Below, piece after piece: positions 38,291-49,090 of a stretch of DNA of 64,000 nucleotides (position 1 is the stretch's first letter; every line of letters starts with the position of its first letter). The position numbers were made by a program, and so were the translations under genes. The DNA is taken from positions 44,256 to 108,255 of the forward strand of contig WEDG01009011.1 of NCBI GenBank assembly GCA_017591395.1. Reading direction: 5' to 3'. The stretch comes from Schistocephalus solidus (lineage: Eukaryota > Platyhelminthes > Cestoda > Diphyllobothriidea > Diphyllobothriidae). A model generated the notes under the pieces. That model did not search any database, had not been told where the DNA came from, and saw nothing but the letters and a program-made list of their open reading frames with translations.

Positions 38291-38589
38291 GTGTTTATCA
38301 TCCCTCGCAGAAGACGAAGCCTACAAAGGGATTTCATGAGCCACATTATATTTATGCTACCGTTTTGGAAAATGTCACGTTTCCATCGTCCGAAAACTGC
38401 GCTGAGACTCCGCCCGTCGACTCATTCAGTCTCGTCACCTGCGTCTTGTTATAACCCTACTCAGCGCACGTAATACAGCTTACTTGTTCGTCTTTGCCCT
38501 GATTTAACCGACAAAGACCAGGGAGACTGGAATGTGACCGTCTTGTTCTGGTCTTTGTGTACGTAAGGACGTAAGACTTCAGAATGTGT

Positions 38590-38830
38590 AAGAGGGTCAA
38601 AATGCCTGCTGATGGGGCTGGCATCTAAATACCAAGTCTCGAGTGTTAGCCGTTCCGACTTTGAGTTGTCCCGGCTTAAGATGGCAGCTCCCTGATGATC
38701 GAAAGTATGGCCAGTTTCCCCAAGGTGCGTTGCAAAGTCGACAGATGGGGTCTAGCTTCCGAATTGCCCATTTGTGCTGCTGTGGGCGTGTTTGTAATTT
38801 CCGTCCGTTTTCCCGATTAAGCGCACTTAA
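38590..38830 (-). mobile_element. Penelope-like element: GIY-YIG endonuclease fragment
   Basis: On the minus strand one frame gives NGRKLQTRPQQHKWAIRKLD and the next gives LGETGHTFDHQGAAILSRDN followed by ERLTLETWY. This is the R..EH / HTFDF..A.IL.RD pattern typical of the GIY-YIG domain that ends Penelope-like retroelement proteins. A frameshift separates the two halves near 38,730. No RT part is adjacent. Confidence 0.8.
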
Positions 38831-38939
38831 GGCTTTGCGACAATGATGAGCCGACCAAGCTCTCTGAAACATCAGCATTTTAATAAACCTGTGACGGTGA
38901 GTCTTCCCAAACTACCAGGCCGGATATTTTAACTTTATT

Positions 38940-39085
38940 CAGTTGATGAAATAAATTTGTTTGCCACTGTTGCCTTGAGTAAAAGCACTAGAGACAACCT
39001 CAAATAAATAATCCGCGTGGCGGTTGGGGACTCGTCTGTACCCGAAACACCTCAGAAACCTCATTAAATGTCCGGATAGAGAGCT
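38940..39085 (+). repeat. Repeat C, copy 2
   Basis: GTTTGCCACTGTTGCCTTGA, GACAACCTCAAATAAATAAT, GACTCGTCTGTACCCGAAAC and CTCAGAAACCTCATTAAATG align with copies 1 and 3. Confidence 0.7.
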
Positions 39086-39194
39086 TTAACCACGATAAAC
39101 TACTCAACTTGAAGAATACAAGTCGAAAACATACGTCGACTGCACCAAATAATGGGACTGATGGTAATGGAGTCGAAAAGATATCAAAAAACTC

Positions 39195-39215
39195 GAGAGA
39201 GAGAGAGAGAGAGAG
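39195..39215. repeat. (GA)n microsatellite
   Basis: Ten GA units followed by GA-rich sequence to about 39,245. Confidence 0.95.
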
Positions 39216-39732
39216 GTGGAGGTAGGCAGAGAGGTGAGCGAAAATTTGGTAAAATAATATAAAGGATTGCTGGTAGTGTAGAGGAGGGAAAGTTACGCAT
39301 TATCCACATCAATCCATGCGACCGTCAATGGCAACGACCTCACCGAACGTTACATTTTTAAGGGAGATACCTCGAAAAAGACCTGTCGAAACAAAGTAAG
39401 TTTCTCAAAAAGGCGTGAAAGCTAATGCAAAATAGAGAGCAGTGATGCAGGTGCCACAGACCGACAGTCAAGGGTCCACGAAGGAGACTCTAGTGGGAGC
39501 AGAAACTATGCTTAGGATAAATCAAATCTTCGAATAGGGCAGGGCGGAAACGATCCTCTACAGGAGCACAAGTGGAAGACGATGAAATCTGTGACAGTCT
39601 AAACAACCTTTCCTTCGGCGCACTTAAACACCGGCTTGTGTTCTGAACAGAGAAGGCTAAAAGCGGGAAATCGGTTTTAAACATGCACGCCAAAGATGCA
39701 AAAAACTACTGACGCGAAAGGCAGGCAATTAC

Positions 39733-39792
39733 CTCCCGAGGATTTCGAGGAGTTCGGAAATGCCGTTGTGCCGCTCCGTCTCGTAGATGAAT
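39733..39792 (-). CDS. PPP2R5D-like: B56 subunit exon 5 (60-nt micro-exon)
   Basis: A short exon of 60 nt with acceptor GTTTCAG and donor GTAATT. It encodes FIYETERHNGISELLEILG with split codons at both ends: AA|A (Lys) joins exon 4 and AG|C (Ser) joins exon 6. The peptide matches the B56 block between the NIFYR-like and SIINGFALPL-like segments with only conservative changes. Too short to be found by ORF length; identified by family order and splice phase. Confidence 0.96.
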
Positions 39793-40099
39793 CTGAAACA
39801 GTGGAAGGGGAGGAAGGACGAAGTGAGTGCGCGCTAGGCCTTCCCGAGAACTGCAGGAAGTATTGAGTTCTGGGCAGACTAAACTCTTCAAAAGGAAAGC
39901 AGGATGCGACCAAAAAGGACATGCAGGTGGTTGCGCTCCTCTGTTGGCTGCCCGAGCAACGGCAAGATTTCAGAATATATAGCATCGGAACGGGTGGTAT
40001 CATCCAGGATAGAGACCAGCCGTGGGATAAAGTTTAGGTTCACAGTGAAGAAAAGCATTTAATGTTGTCGCGTTTAATTTGATAGCTATGTTGGGCAAC

Positions 40100-40640
40100 G
40101 ATATGCGTCAGTTCAACCGTCGTTACCGAGAATGTGACCGCGTGCCTAAAGCAAGGTGCATGGAGGGCTAGTGACCTACGCGTGAAGTTGTTTATATTGG
40201 ACTAGCGCAGAAGCTGTCGCACTCTCTTCTCTCTCACTCACCTACCTGGGATTGTTGTCATGACAAGGTCAGAAATACCAGAGGCGGGATCGGGCGCAGT
40301 GGTTGCCACAGCACGACAGCCTGTCTAGGCGTGTTACGCACACACTCGTGGTCTACGCAGGATATACCCGGAATTTTACAGAAACAATATGTGGTCGGCT
40401 CGGATCCCAACTGAGTGGGAGTGCCAGAGAGGCGGCAGTAAAAAGCCTGGCTTTCCGTCCTTAGAGGAGGATCGAGTTATCCCGTCAGTTGGCAGCCTTC
40501 CAAGCCAGGGCGTTTAGCGCACCGTGATAAATTTAAGCGCGTCAGACTGCTCATCATGGGAAATATGCGCTGAGTGCCATCGACCTCACTCTTTGTCTCT
40601 CTTCCCTTTGCCAGGCCCCTGGCACGACATACAGATAGAG
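40100..40640 (+). repeat. Repeat A copy, long
   Basis: Diverged long copy: CAGTTCAACCGTCGTTACCG, CTAGTGACCTACGCGTGAAG, GCACTCTCTTCTCTCTCACT, ACCAGAGGCGGGATCGGGCG, GGCTCGGATCCCAACTGAGT, GTTATCCCGTCAGTTGGCAG, GTTTAGCGCACCGTGAT and a distal CTGAGTGCCATCGACCTCAC. Confidence 0.88.
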
Positions 40641-41099
40641 TGTCGCTCACCTGCACTCCTCTGTGCTTTAGAGTGCCGGTCGACAGCTTCTGTGTGCGTT
40701 CGCATAGCGACGAGCAATCAAACTATGGCAAGTATTAGGAAGAAGTGGGGAAGCTGGAATGGTTACCTCGGACTTGTTTACCCGTGTCCAAAACGCACTT
40801 TTCTCACCCAGCCCACTTTTTTGGACGCTCAACGTAGAAGGATACATGTGAGCAGTTATCCTCAGTGCGAAATTTCACAAAATCAGTAAATCGGGAGGAT
40901 TGGAACGGCAGGCCTAAAGTAACTAATAGCAATGAGCGAGTTAAGTGCAGATTTAAGAGAGACGACAGATTGCTCGCTGTGAACAGATAGAAGCCAAGTT
41001 TGAAATAGAGTTGTGTATAGTTCAGCATGCATTCAGTAGGAGTGTAAGAGGTGCTAGTTAAGGGGGTGGGGCGACATACAGGTAGCATTAAGCCGCTCC

Positions 41100-41660
41100 A
41101 CCGCCAATGCCCCAGCCCTTCCAACGTGCCCACGCTGTCAACGCACATTCCGCGCGCGAATCGGCTTGGTCGGACATCTTTGAACTCAATGCAACAACAA
41201 TCCCACAACATCAACTTCTGCCACACCGGCCTCAGACCCCACGACGACGACCACCCCAACCACTGATAACAACTTCATTTATGCCCCACCAACTACAATC
41301 ACCGATACCTCTAACTCCCACCTCTTGCACCGATCACGGCGACGAACCCCAGTTCCGCCACCTCCGACTACCTGCCACCTGCAAACTGCGATCTCCAACA
41401 CCACCACCGTCCCCAGTACCAGGGATTGGGGACTCGGTACCAACCTGCCCTCATTGCGATCGCACATTCACCTCACACATCCACCTGGTCGGTCACTTGC
41501 GAATCCATCGCACAGAGACTGGCGAACTAGTGCCAGGAGTACCAACATACACCCGACGCACACGACTTAACTATCCGCACTGCCCATGCACATTCACACA
41601 CCACATGGACCTATTAGATCACATGCGTCTACATGAGAACCTGTGGTAGAACACCGCCGG
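41100..41660 (+). mobile_element. LINE family L-A: zinc-finger tail, fragment
   Basis: Begins within the conserved block ALPTCPRCQRTFRARIGLVG (first finger; a stop follows at 41,191), then Pro/Thr/Ser-rich linker, then CPHCDRTFTSHIHLVGHLRI (41,449) and a partial third finger NYPHCPCTFTHHMDLLDHMR ending HENLW and stop at 41,649. Fingers are C2H2-like with C-x2-C and GH-x3-H or GH-x4-C ends. The upstream RT part is absent. Last ORF is 180 codons in a shifted start frame, which is a by-product of the family and not a host gene. Confidence 0.85.
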
Positions 41661-41694
41661 TTCGTGAGGTGGACGCAAAGAACCTGCCAAGGCC

Positions 41695-41840
41695 ACTTCA
41701 GTCGTATATGTTGGATGACCTGGGATATCCTTGCGATGTTATCGCAACGAATGCGGACTGTCTCATTTGAGACCAGTAATAAACGAAGTGTAACATATGG
41801 AGACTCGAACGTAACCCACTTAACATCGGTCAGAAAGAGC
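41695..41840 (-). mobile_element. LINE family L-B: short RT C-terminal fragment
   Basis: Reverse complement aligns with 57,500-57,610: plus strand GACCTGGGATATCCTTGCGA, CGAATGCGGACTGTCTCATT and TGAGACC correspond to the inverse of the ISQAIEERQ / TRGKNIAMI coding part. It lies about 40 bp beyond the L-A tail, in opposite orientation. Confidence 0.8.
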
Positions 41841-42234
41841 CTCTAGGGTGGACCTAAATATGACCTTCAAAAATATTCCATCGAGAATTAGTGGCACGTT
41901 CGTTGATCAAGGAGGCGCTAGTGTGCGGGTGCCACGAGTAGAGGATGCTTCGTTGTCCCTTCAGTCACTGTTCGCACACCAGTCTACAGGCGTGATGACC
42001 TTGATTTGCCATTCGAATATGATCTATGTAGGCCGAGTGTGGGTGAGTGAGTACAACGCTGCGCATGCGCCTAAAAATCACGCAAAAGTAGCTGATGACT
42101 TCTTCAGTGAGAGGTATTTTTTTAGAACGACAGAGAAACCCCCAGTCTGCGCAAACCTACATGGAGGGTCGTTCTCCACTTACCCCCATTTTCTCACCTA
42201 TTCAAAATGATAAAAATCCGGATTCACAGCTTAC

Positions 42235-42365
42235 TTGTAGAAGACGTTACTAAACTGACGGCGAATGTAGGAGCGGAGGGAGAGAAATTTGCCATAAATA
42301 CGATGCATTATGGTCTTAACGAGGTCGCGTTCGCGGGGATCTTCACTATCAAAGAGTTCCAAGAG
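42235..42365 (-). CDS. PPP2R5D-like: B56 subunit exon 4 (substrate-pocket helices)
   Basis: Forty-three codons plus 2 nt, acceptor TTACAG and donor GTAAGC. The product [16 protein letters not shown] continues into [18 protein letters not shown] and NVFYK. In vertebrate B56-gamma the His, Arg and Tyr of the HRIY motif and the Arg of the following helix line the groove that binds LxxIxE substrate motifs; all are present, so the pocket looks functional. The exon is preceded by a phase-0 junction after RFVLQ of exon 3. Confidence 0.97.
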
Positions 42366-45300
42366 CTGTAAGGCAACAAAAAAAGGAAAAACAAGTGAAG
42401 AGGATCTCCGGCGGGGAGGGGGTAGAGTGACTCACATTTCGTAGAAGACAGTTCTAAGCAGCTTGCTAGTGAAAACAGTGTGAGACATTAGAAACTTTCG
42501 CCGTTTTTACAGCAAAAAGAAGGATTAAAAGCGCTGTGGAGCACGTAAAGGCACATCGACGAAAACTCATTGGTAACTCCATGCACTGGAGGGAGGGGGG
42601 GTTCACAGCTAATCAGAGAGCGGTGTCTTCTCCAGAACCCATGACTGCTCCTCAGGTGCACAGGAAAACTTTCTACTTACCCGTCCTTACTCCCCCTCTG
42701 CCTCCTTCTCTTGAATATGTCACTGTCTGAACAAGGTATTGAGTGCGCATGGGGAAGGTCGGCGAAGCTTTTTAGACGGAGTTTAGAAAGTTTGCGATTG
42801 CCATCTACCTAGATAAACCGGACGGTTCGCATATCCATTCTTTTTCACGACCAACGTCAACAATTAATTGACAGCTCTCTTACCGTCCCCCACTGGCCTG
42901 GGAAAATTGGGCATGCGAGACATTCTAAACTCGAAAGAGGTCCTGGCCGTTTGCTTATTTCCTTAATTACGAACATCTGCAATGGATGCTAGGCGAGAGG
43001 GATTTGCGCCCGAGCGTGGGGGTGTCGTATCAACTCCTTCTCCCCACAATAAATACATGGAAGATGGCTATGCGTGTACTTCTTCGCCCCTAAACGATGA
43101 CACAAAGCCATCTGTAATACGCGAATGGCGATACTAAAGACCTTTACGGAGGTCAATGGTGATGTGCTTAAAGATAGAAAAATCCCAAATCGTATTTGCG
43201 CTGTATGCTTGTTTATATGCATAAAATAGCACTTTATAGGAGCACATTTCTGGGAGGGGGGAGGGTGAGTCACATACCAGTTTCCGACCAATAAATCGTC
43301 ATAAAAAGGCATATAAGTACTAGATTACATAGTAAAAAGGCCGGTCATTACTTTCCTAAAAATAATCCTCCTTAAGTCTACGAAAACTCAATATTTCATT
43401 TTCTTGTAAAGCAAAATGGCCAAGGAGAATTTCCGAGAGGAGGGATTATGTAAAATACGAACGAAGAAACGTAAGCTGTAAATATTCTCCTAGACCTGTA
43501 AAACAAATTTTAAACTAAGCATTGGTGCGAAGGATCGAGGTTCAGGTGTTTGGATGAGTAAAGAAGGTGGGTCCAACACCGTCAAGATAATCGCCCACGC
43601 CCGAAGTAAGACGAGCCGAGAATTGATTGAAGTCCGGGCCTAGGATGGGAACTCAATCAATCGACGCATCGATCCGGCGCCGGTCTACGGAGCCCTGTGC
43701 AGTCACCTCCAGATCTGCGTCGTTGATTGGGTTGTAGCCCCCTTTAGACGTTGGCTCGTTCAGTTGCTACTACTATCACCGATGATGGAATTCTGCACGA
43801 CTTCGAAAGCTCAGAAGAATAAAAAAAGGTTCCGATGTTCGACCTGCTTTCTTCTTAACTCGGAAATAAATGTTAATCATTTCCTGTTAAGTTTTTTTCA
43901 CCTTCTTAATCTCCGCAAGTACTCAGACCAACCGTCGGAGTAAGCCTATAAGGCTTTCTTCCGAGTGATCTAATCGAAGTTCGCCATTAAGTTCGGTGAG
44001 GAGATTAAAAGCTGATAGGTGTATCTATGCGAAAGAGCACGGGAACACATGGATGGGCCGAACCTCTCGCAGTTCTGTCATGCAGCGGTGGAATAGTGAC
44101 GAAACGTGTGTGTGGGTTATGCTGATAGTATGACAAATCATTGAACATGTGCAGAGTTTGAGGATGCATGGTGATTCACAACCAGGGCTGTCTGATCCCT
44201 GGAGGCGACTTGGAATCCCATATGAAGGAAAGCGAGAAGTGTAAATATCTATGTGTGCAATGCTCTATTTCGGCTGAATGAGCGAAATCTCACTCAAGAG
44301 ATTCACGATGTTACGCAGTCTGGAGTAAGCACTGGAAAATAAAGTTGAAGTTCTGAATCCAGTTTCAACAGTACCCACTGCAATGATCAAATTTACATAA
44401 ACTATAGCCGTCTGCAAACCCGGGCTAACGAGTCAACAAAATAAGTGTGACAGAAAAAAATCCCACAATAAATCTGTCCTAGACATGAACCAGCACATGA
44501 TACTAGTTGTAAACGCCGAGTTCCTATAAAAGCCAACAATGTGCGTTGAAAACTTAACAGTTTAAAAAAGTCCACTAGTTTGACCACGATAAGGCACCGA
44601 GGCAATATCCGAAATCCGGGTTCTGTAAAAACAATGGCACGATGTTTATCCGGGGCTGGTATCTTTTACAACGGTCTCGGCAGTGGATACGCAATGGCTA
44701 TCAGGAAAAAAAGCAGTTTAACAAAAACTCTGAGTAAGGAATATCCGCATTTAGTCAAGCCGAGCTCTCCATGACAAAGATAGCCCACGTGAGCGGACGA
44801 TTTGAAACTGCATTCGCTATGACTACCGGCCGTAGATGAAGGTTCCTTCACAAACACAGTAGCTGACCTATGGCATGAAATGTTAACTTAAATTCTGATG
44901 TGTTTTCGAGTAGAAAGGAGGAGGGGGGGACGAGTTGCAAGGCTGAATACCATGCAGCATAATTCCAAGACATTTAAATCACGCTAGAATGCCGCTTCTT
45001 GAATGAGCGTCTTTACGGTCACCTGCACAAACTACACTGGGTAACAAATGACTACTTAAGCAGCAGTAAATGTTCACACAGAATTTAGATGCACTTTTAA
45101 ACGGAAGGATACGATGGTGTATAAGTGCACATTCTACGGTCTTTAAAATCGCATAATTAGACAGTTTTTTTGAGCCGAAAAATAGCCCTTCATGAGGTAC
45201 AGTCAGTGACCGATCTCTTGCAAGACTAAACAAAATTCTAAAATGTCTCGTCGATAATATTGACGACTGTGCAGCCTAATGCGAAGATATTTCGGACACG

Positions 45301-46479
45301 CCAGGATGTCAGCTTTTGAATGCACGCCTTTTCGGCTGCCGTACTCGCCAAAAATGACTACTTACGTAGAACGCATTTTTTCGTATTGACCTTCGATGCC
45401 CTTATAAATTTAAATATATTTAATAGAAGAAGTACGCGAAAATATTCTTTAGTGTACTCATTTGGGTAGCAAAACACGTTTTTTTAACAGTGCATACTAG
45501 ATGAAAGAGTATATTGGGATTTAAAAAAGCAATTCATTTCCCGAATATGTTTGAGCCCAATCTACCGTCTAGGTAATGAAAAGCATAATTTCTCCATGCC
45601 ACTAAGAAGATACCGTATAGTTTCATAAAATTTTGCAATCGATGCGGACTATGTTGCATTCTTTATGAGGGGTATCGTTAAACGGATGGATACAATGCTA
45701 TACGGCATAAAACTTAAGTAGTCAGTTTTAACGAGTGCGGATTTTGCAGGCGTTCGAAAAGGAGTGCATGCAAAAACCGGCATTCCGGCGTGCCCTAAAA
45801 TATTGTGTGATTAGGCCGCAGGATGATTGATAATACAAATCCCACTTAAGGAACCCTTCCGAATTGAAAACACACTTCAGAAATTCGGTTGAGTTTCCAT
45901 GAGATTGGCCACTCACTATGCGCGTATCCGCTGAATGACCAGAGGTAATGGCAAGCCTATATAATGATTACGACGACGACACTGTGCTGGTTTCAGTCTT
46001 ACAATGGGGAAGATGATTTGGCAAAGAGTCACAGAATACAAATGTGCCAACAGACCACCTGTATCAACGGTAGAGGACCGCGCAGGTGTTTTTTATTAAA
46101 TAGAAAACAGCGACCATGCAACCCTCTCTTTTTCAACTAGGTTTACGTGCGTGTGTGTGTGTCTCCGGTGTTGTGTGTGCCTCCACACCCGGTATGTCTG
46201 ACTCCCGAACTTCCAAACTCCCCCCTCTCAAAAAGGCCTACGGTGGGGGCGACAGAAACACCGTGGGCGGCCCAGGCTAACTCGGGTCGTTCTCCCACTA
46301 AAATAAAACCGTGGACCATAGTGGAGTTCAGCAGCCGTCTGGGATGTCCGAGCAGCCCTATTTAGGCAAAGCACTGCTTGCCTCCTCGTGGAGGAAGGGG
46401 CTAGAAAAGGTGCCCTAAACAAATGCTGGTTATCAAGTCTTCTGCAGCCGGCCGCGGCTCGCAAAACTCAAACAAACAA

Positions 46480-46680
46480 CAATACCCCCGTCCCAAACCC
46501 CCTCACCATACCCTCCAGGCTGTTCGGGTGAGTCCACTCACACTAACATGCACATACACAAAAACCTGCGGTAAACCACCGGAGGTTAAGCTACATCCGC
46601 ACACACTATCTACACCAATACATCGACAACACTCTCACAATAACCATTTACCAGAGTATATCACGGTTTCCAATCTGACG
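46480..46680 (+). mobile_element. Possible L-A 3' end fragment
   Basis: AAAACCTGCGGTAAACCACC resembles the end of the L-A frame plus 3' flank at 55,758-55,790 (GAAATCCTGCGGTAGAACAC). The rest is C/A-rich sequence without a clear match. As at 55.8 kb, it is followed by a minus-strand repeat A copy. Confidence 0.4.
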
Positions 46681-46689
46681 CTTACACCA

Positions 46690-47415
46690 GACCACGCCGT
46701 TGGCTCAGTGTATGTGCTGTGTGTGTCGAGTGGTGGACCAGTGGACTGGGAGTCAGACGGCGATGGCTGCTCCATATCCCTTGAGTTAGTGAATCCTGGT
46801 GTGTGCGTTATGGGGGCCAGGTCGTGCTGAGGCGCGCGAAGACGGGTACGCCGATCCGTCAGCCAATGCGCCCACTCCCACATCAGGCAACTGACCGACT
46901 CGGACAGTGGTCTGATTTTGGGGGTGAGGGAGAGAGTGAGGTCGAGAGCTCAGCGCATTTCTCTTACTATAAACAATCTGACGCGCTAGAAACTATCACG
47001 GTGCGCTAAAAGCCGTGGCTTGGAAGGTTGCCAACTGACGGGATGAATCGGACCGCGTGGTCAGCCCAATGTGTGTTTTGTGTGGAGTGGCTGACTGGTG
47101 GACTGAGAATCGGCTGCGATGGCTCCTTCTTAATGTGGCCTTTATGGTACTCCCACTCCGTGAGATACGAGCCATGTGTGGTGGTACGCCCAGGTGCGGC
47201 TTCGGCCGCGCCAGTCACCTGCACCCTTTTCCATCTCCGGTCTTTTTGACTGCCATGACACCGGGCTCAGGTGGGAGAGGAGGAGAGAGTGCGATAGATG
47301 CATCGCAAGTCTACTATCACTTTAAACTAAATCACGCGCAAGTCACCGTCCCTGCATCACCCTTCCGACGAGCATACGGTGGTCATCGACGAACTTCGAC
47401 GGTCGAACTGACTTG
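46690..47415 (-). repeat. Repeat A copy, near full length, minus orientation
   Basis: The longest copy. Reading plus strand: distal part with GTGGACTGGGAGTCAGACGG, GCGCCCACTCCCACATC, GGTGAGGGAGAGAGTGAGGT, TATAAACAATCTGACGCGCT, ACGGTGCGCTAAAAGCCGTG, GTGTGGAGTGGCTGACTGGT, CTTCTTAATGTGGCC, then proximal GCGCGCC-type, CACCGGGCTCAGGTGGGAGA and the core CGCGCAAGTCACCGTCCCTG. The TGGACTGAGAGTC..GGCTGCGATGGCTCC block occurs twice (46,735-46,790 and 47,098-47,133), so the element is composite. Confidence 0.92.
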
Positions 47416-47969
47416 TGTGTGTGTGAAAGAGAGAGAGGTCTCTCCACGACCGGACTGACCTCGTCAAACTGTCACGAGATTCGTGGTCATCATAACAATC
47501 AAGCACAGGGGCGACATGCCTTAAAGGTCTCCGAAGCGCTTTTCAACAAGAACAGCCACAATTATGTTTATGCGCGTCGAAATGTAGGTTGGCTCAACAT
47601 CGGTTCAGACGGCCTGAAATGTGCAGGCTGGGTCAAAGGAGAGGCGAATCAGCTAAGGAGAGAACTTGTCCCGAAATTAAGGGCGTAAGTTCGTTGAAAG
47701 TTTGTGTTGCAATGAGCCGGCTGCTGCCGAATGACAGGGAGAGTTCACCGGCGTCTTTTGAAAGGGTGATTTTGATTGCACAAATTATGAGTTGAAAGCA
47801 CGACGTTTGATGATTTTTTCTTCTTGAGGTTTGTGTAGCGTAATAAGCAGCTCAGGCTTGGATCAGTACGCTTAAGCACACAGCTTAAAAGGTTTACTTG
47901 GACTATGGTAGAGGGAGGCAAATTGATCGCGTTACCGAGTGTGGTCGTCCCTTTGTGCCTTGGTACTCC

Positions 47970-48060
47970 ATTTCAACAGATCGAGCGTCGGTTTCGACTA
48001 TGGCAACTGCATGCTCCACAGCATGACCAGACAGGGACGGTGACTGGCGCTGGATTACAA
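47970..48060 (+). repeat. Repeat A fragment
   Basis: ACAGATCGAGCGTCGGTTTC, GCAACTGCATGCTCCACAGC, CAGACAGGGACGGTGACTGG. Only the proximal 90 bp remain; a B2 copy follows. Confidence 0.75.
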
Positions 48061-48119
48061 TGAGAACAGACTAGCACTGCATCTGGACTCCATCTAGAGC
48101 CCCATAGACAACCTCTAGA

Positions 48120-48360
48120 TACAACGGAGCGCGTAAGGCCAATAATGCGAACGGTGAGAGCCCCTTTACCAGATCGTAACCGACAAGACAACGAACCCGT
48201 GGCCCAATTGCTAGGGCGTTTAACTGCTAACCAACAGAACGTAGGGTCGAGCTGTAGGGGTTGCAAGCCTGGGGTTACGGCAGATTACGGCTAATAAGCG
48301 GGGAATGGCAATTTCAATCTCCTTCGTCTTTGCCAGTAATATCATTCTGCTTATTTGCAC
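48120..48360 (+). repeat. B2 tRNA-like repeat with partial Y leader
   Basis: Partial Y (48,125-48,185), GACAAGACAACGAACCCGTG, GCCCAATTGCTAGGGCGTTT (decayed A-box region), GTAGGGTCGAGC (decayed B box), GGTTACGGCAGATTACGGCT and tail CTTCGTCTTTGCCAGTAATA. Confidence 0.85.
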
Positions 48361-48699
48361 TATTGAATATATGTAGGTCCTTAAAAGTCCTTTGGACTAG
48401 TTGTTCGAGGCGGACTCCTTCGGAATTCCACTAGGTTAAACTTAACGGTAAGGTAGTCGTGATAAGTAAACACGTTTCACGGCGGTTCGCTGTCAACGGT
48501 TCACAATGCAGACAAAACAGTATTCTATCTCGTCCAGTCATTTGACCGCGTGGGTGATAGAGGCAACTTATTCAGGCGGTCCATTTATCGGCGCTGCAAA
48601 AGCCCAAACAGTCTCCAGTTGAACCTCTGACCATGATAAGGCATTATAAAGGACTGCTTTGAATATCTGAGGGCCAAATTAATGTCAAATGGTCAGACT

Positions 48700-49090
48700 C
48701 CTGCGATCCTCCGATCAGTCCTCCTGTACTATCGTGAATGCACCTTGAAGTCGAGCGAAAAGTGGAGGTTTTTGACTGTCGTTGCCAGGGACCCACCCTT
48801 TGAGTTAAGTAAACGAACTTGGCCTAACATGAAACCGTGTGGCCCCTTTCATCGCGGACTCCATGAACTCAGGGTTACTGCCGAAAACCTGAGGGCTGAA
48901 AGAAATCCGCAGAAAATCTGGCTGTTCGGCACAGTCCACTAAGACATGCAGGCGGCTTTTGGACGTAGGATAGTTAGCATGAGTCAATTAAGAGATGGAT
49001 AACTCTAGCTATCGGGGCCAAGCGTAGCTGATCGGCATGAGTGTAGGCCGGTTGTATCAGGTGTGGTTACGACCGTAACAAGTACAAGGC
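48700..49090 (+). mobile_element. LINE family L-B: RT C-terminal region, decayed
   Basis: Diverged but ordered matches to 57,410-57,920: ATCAGTCCTCCTGTACTATC, GAGCGAAAAGTGGAGG, CATGAACTCAGGGTTACTGC, GAAAATCTGGCTGTTCGGCA and CTAAGACATGCAGGCGGCTT, ending near CGTAACAAGTACAAGGC. Many frame breaks. Confidence 0.8.

Larger units (their letters stand above)
35448..39732 (-). other. B56 intron 5
   Basis: 4.3 kb. Contains the local duplication at 36.2-36.6 kb, B2 with Y, the Penelope GIY-YIG fragment, repeat C and a (GA)n tract. 36.6-38.0 kb is AT-rich with nothing recognised. Confidence 0.85.
39793..42234 (-). other. B56 intron 4
   Basis: 2.4 kb, mostly mobile DNA: repeat A, L-A zinc-finger tail, L-B fragment. 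An unrecognised open frame of 120 codons (41,848-42,210, plus) lies next to exon 4 and is probably chance. Confidence 0.85.

Noticed and set aside
41107..41649. 180-codon frame with zinc fingers as a host transcription factor
   Set aside because: The same finger and linker sequence recurs at 55 and 63 kb after LINE RT sequence, so it is a retrotransposon tail; the start codon is in the wrong frame context and the upstream part is missing.
41848..42210. 120-codon open frame on the plus strand next to exon 4
   Set aside because: No similarity to anything I know; overlapping strand and position suggest chance.
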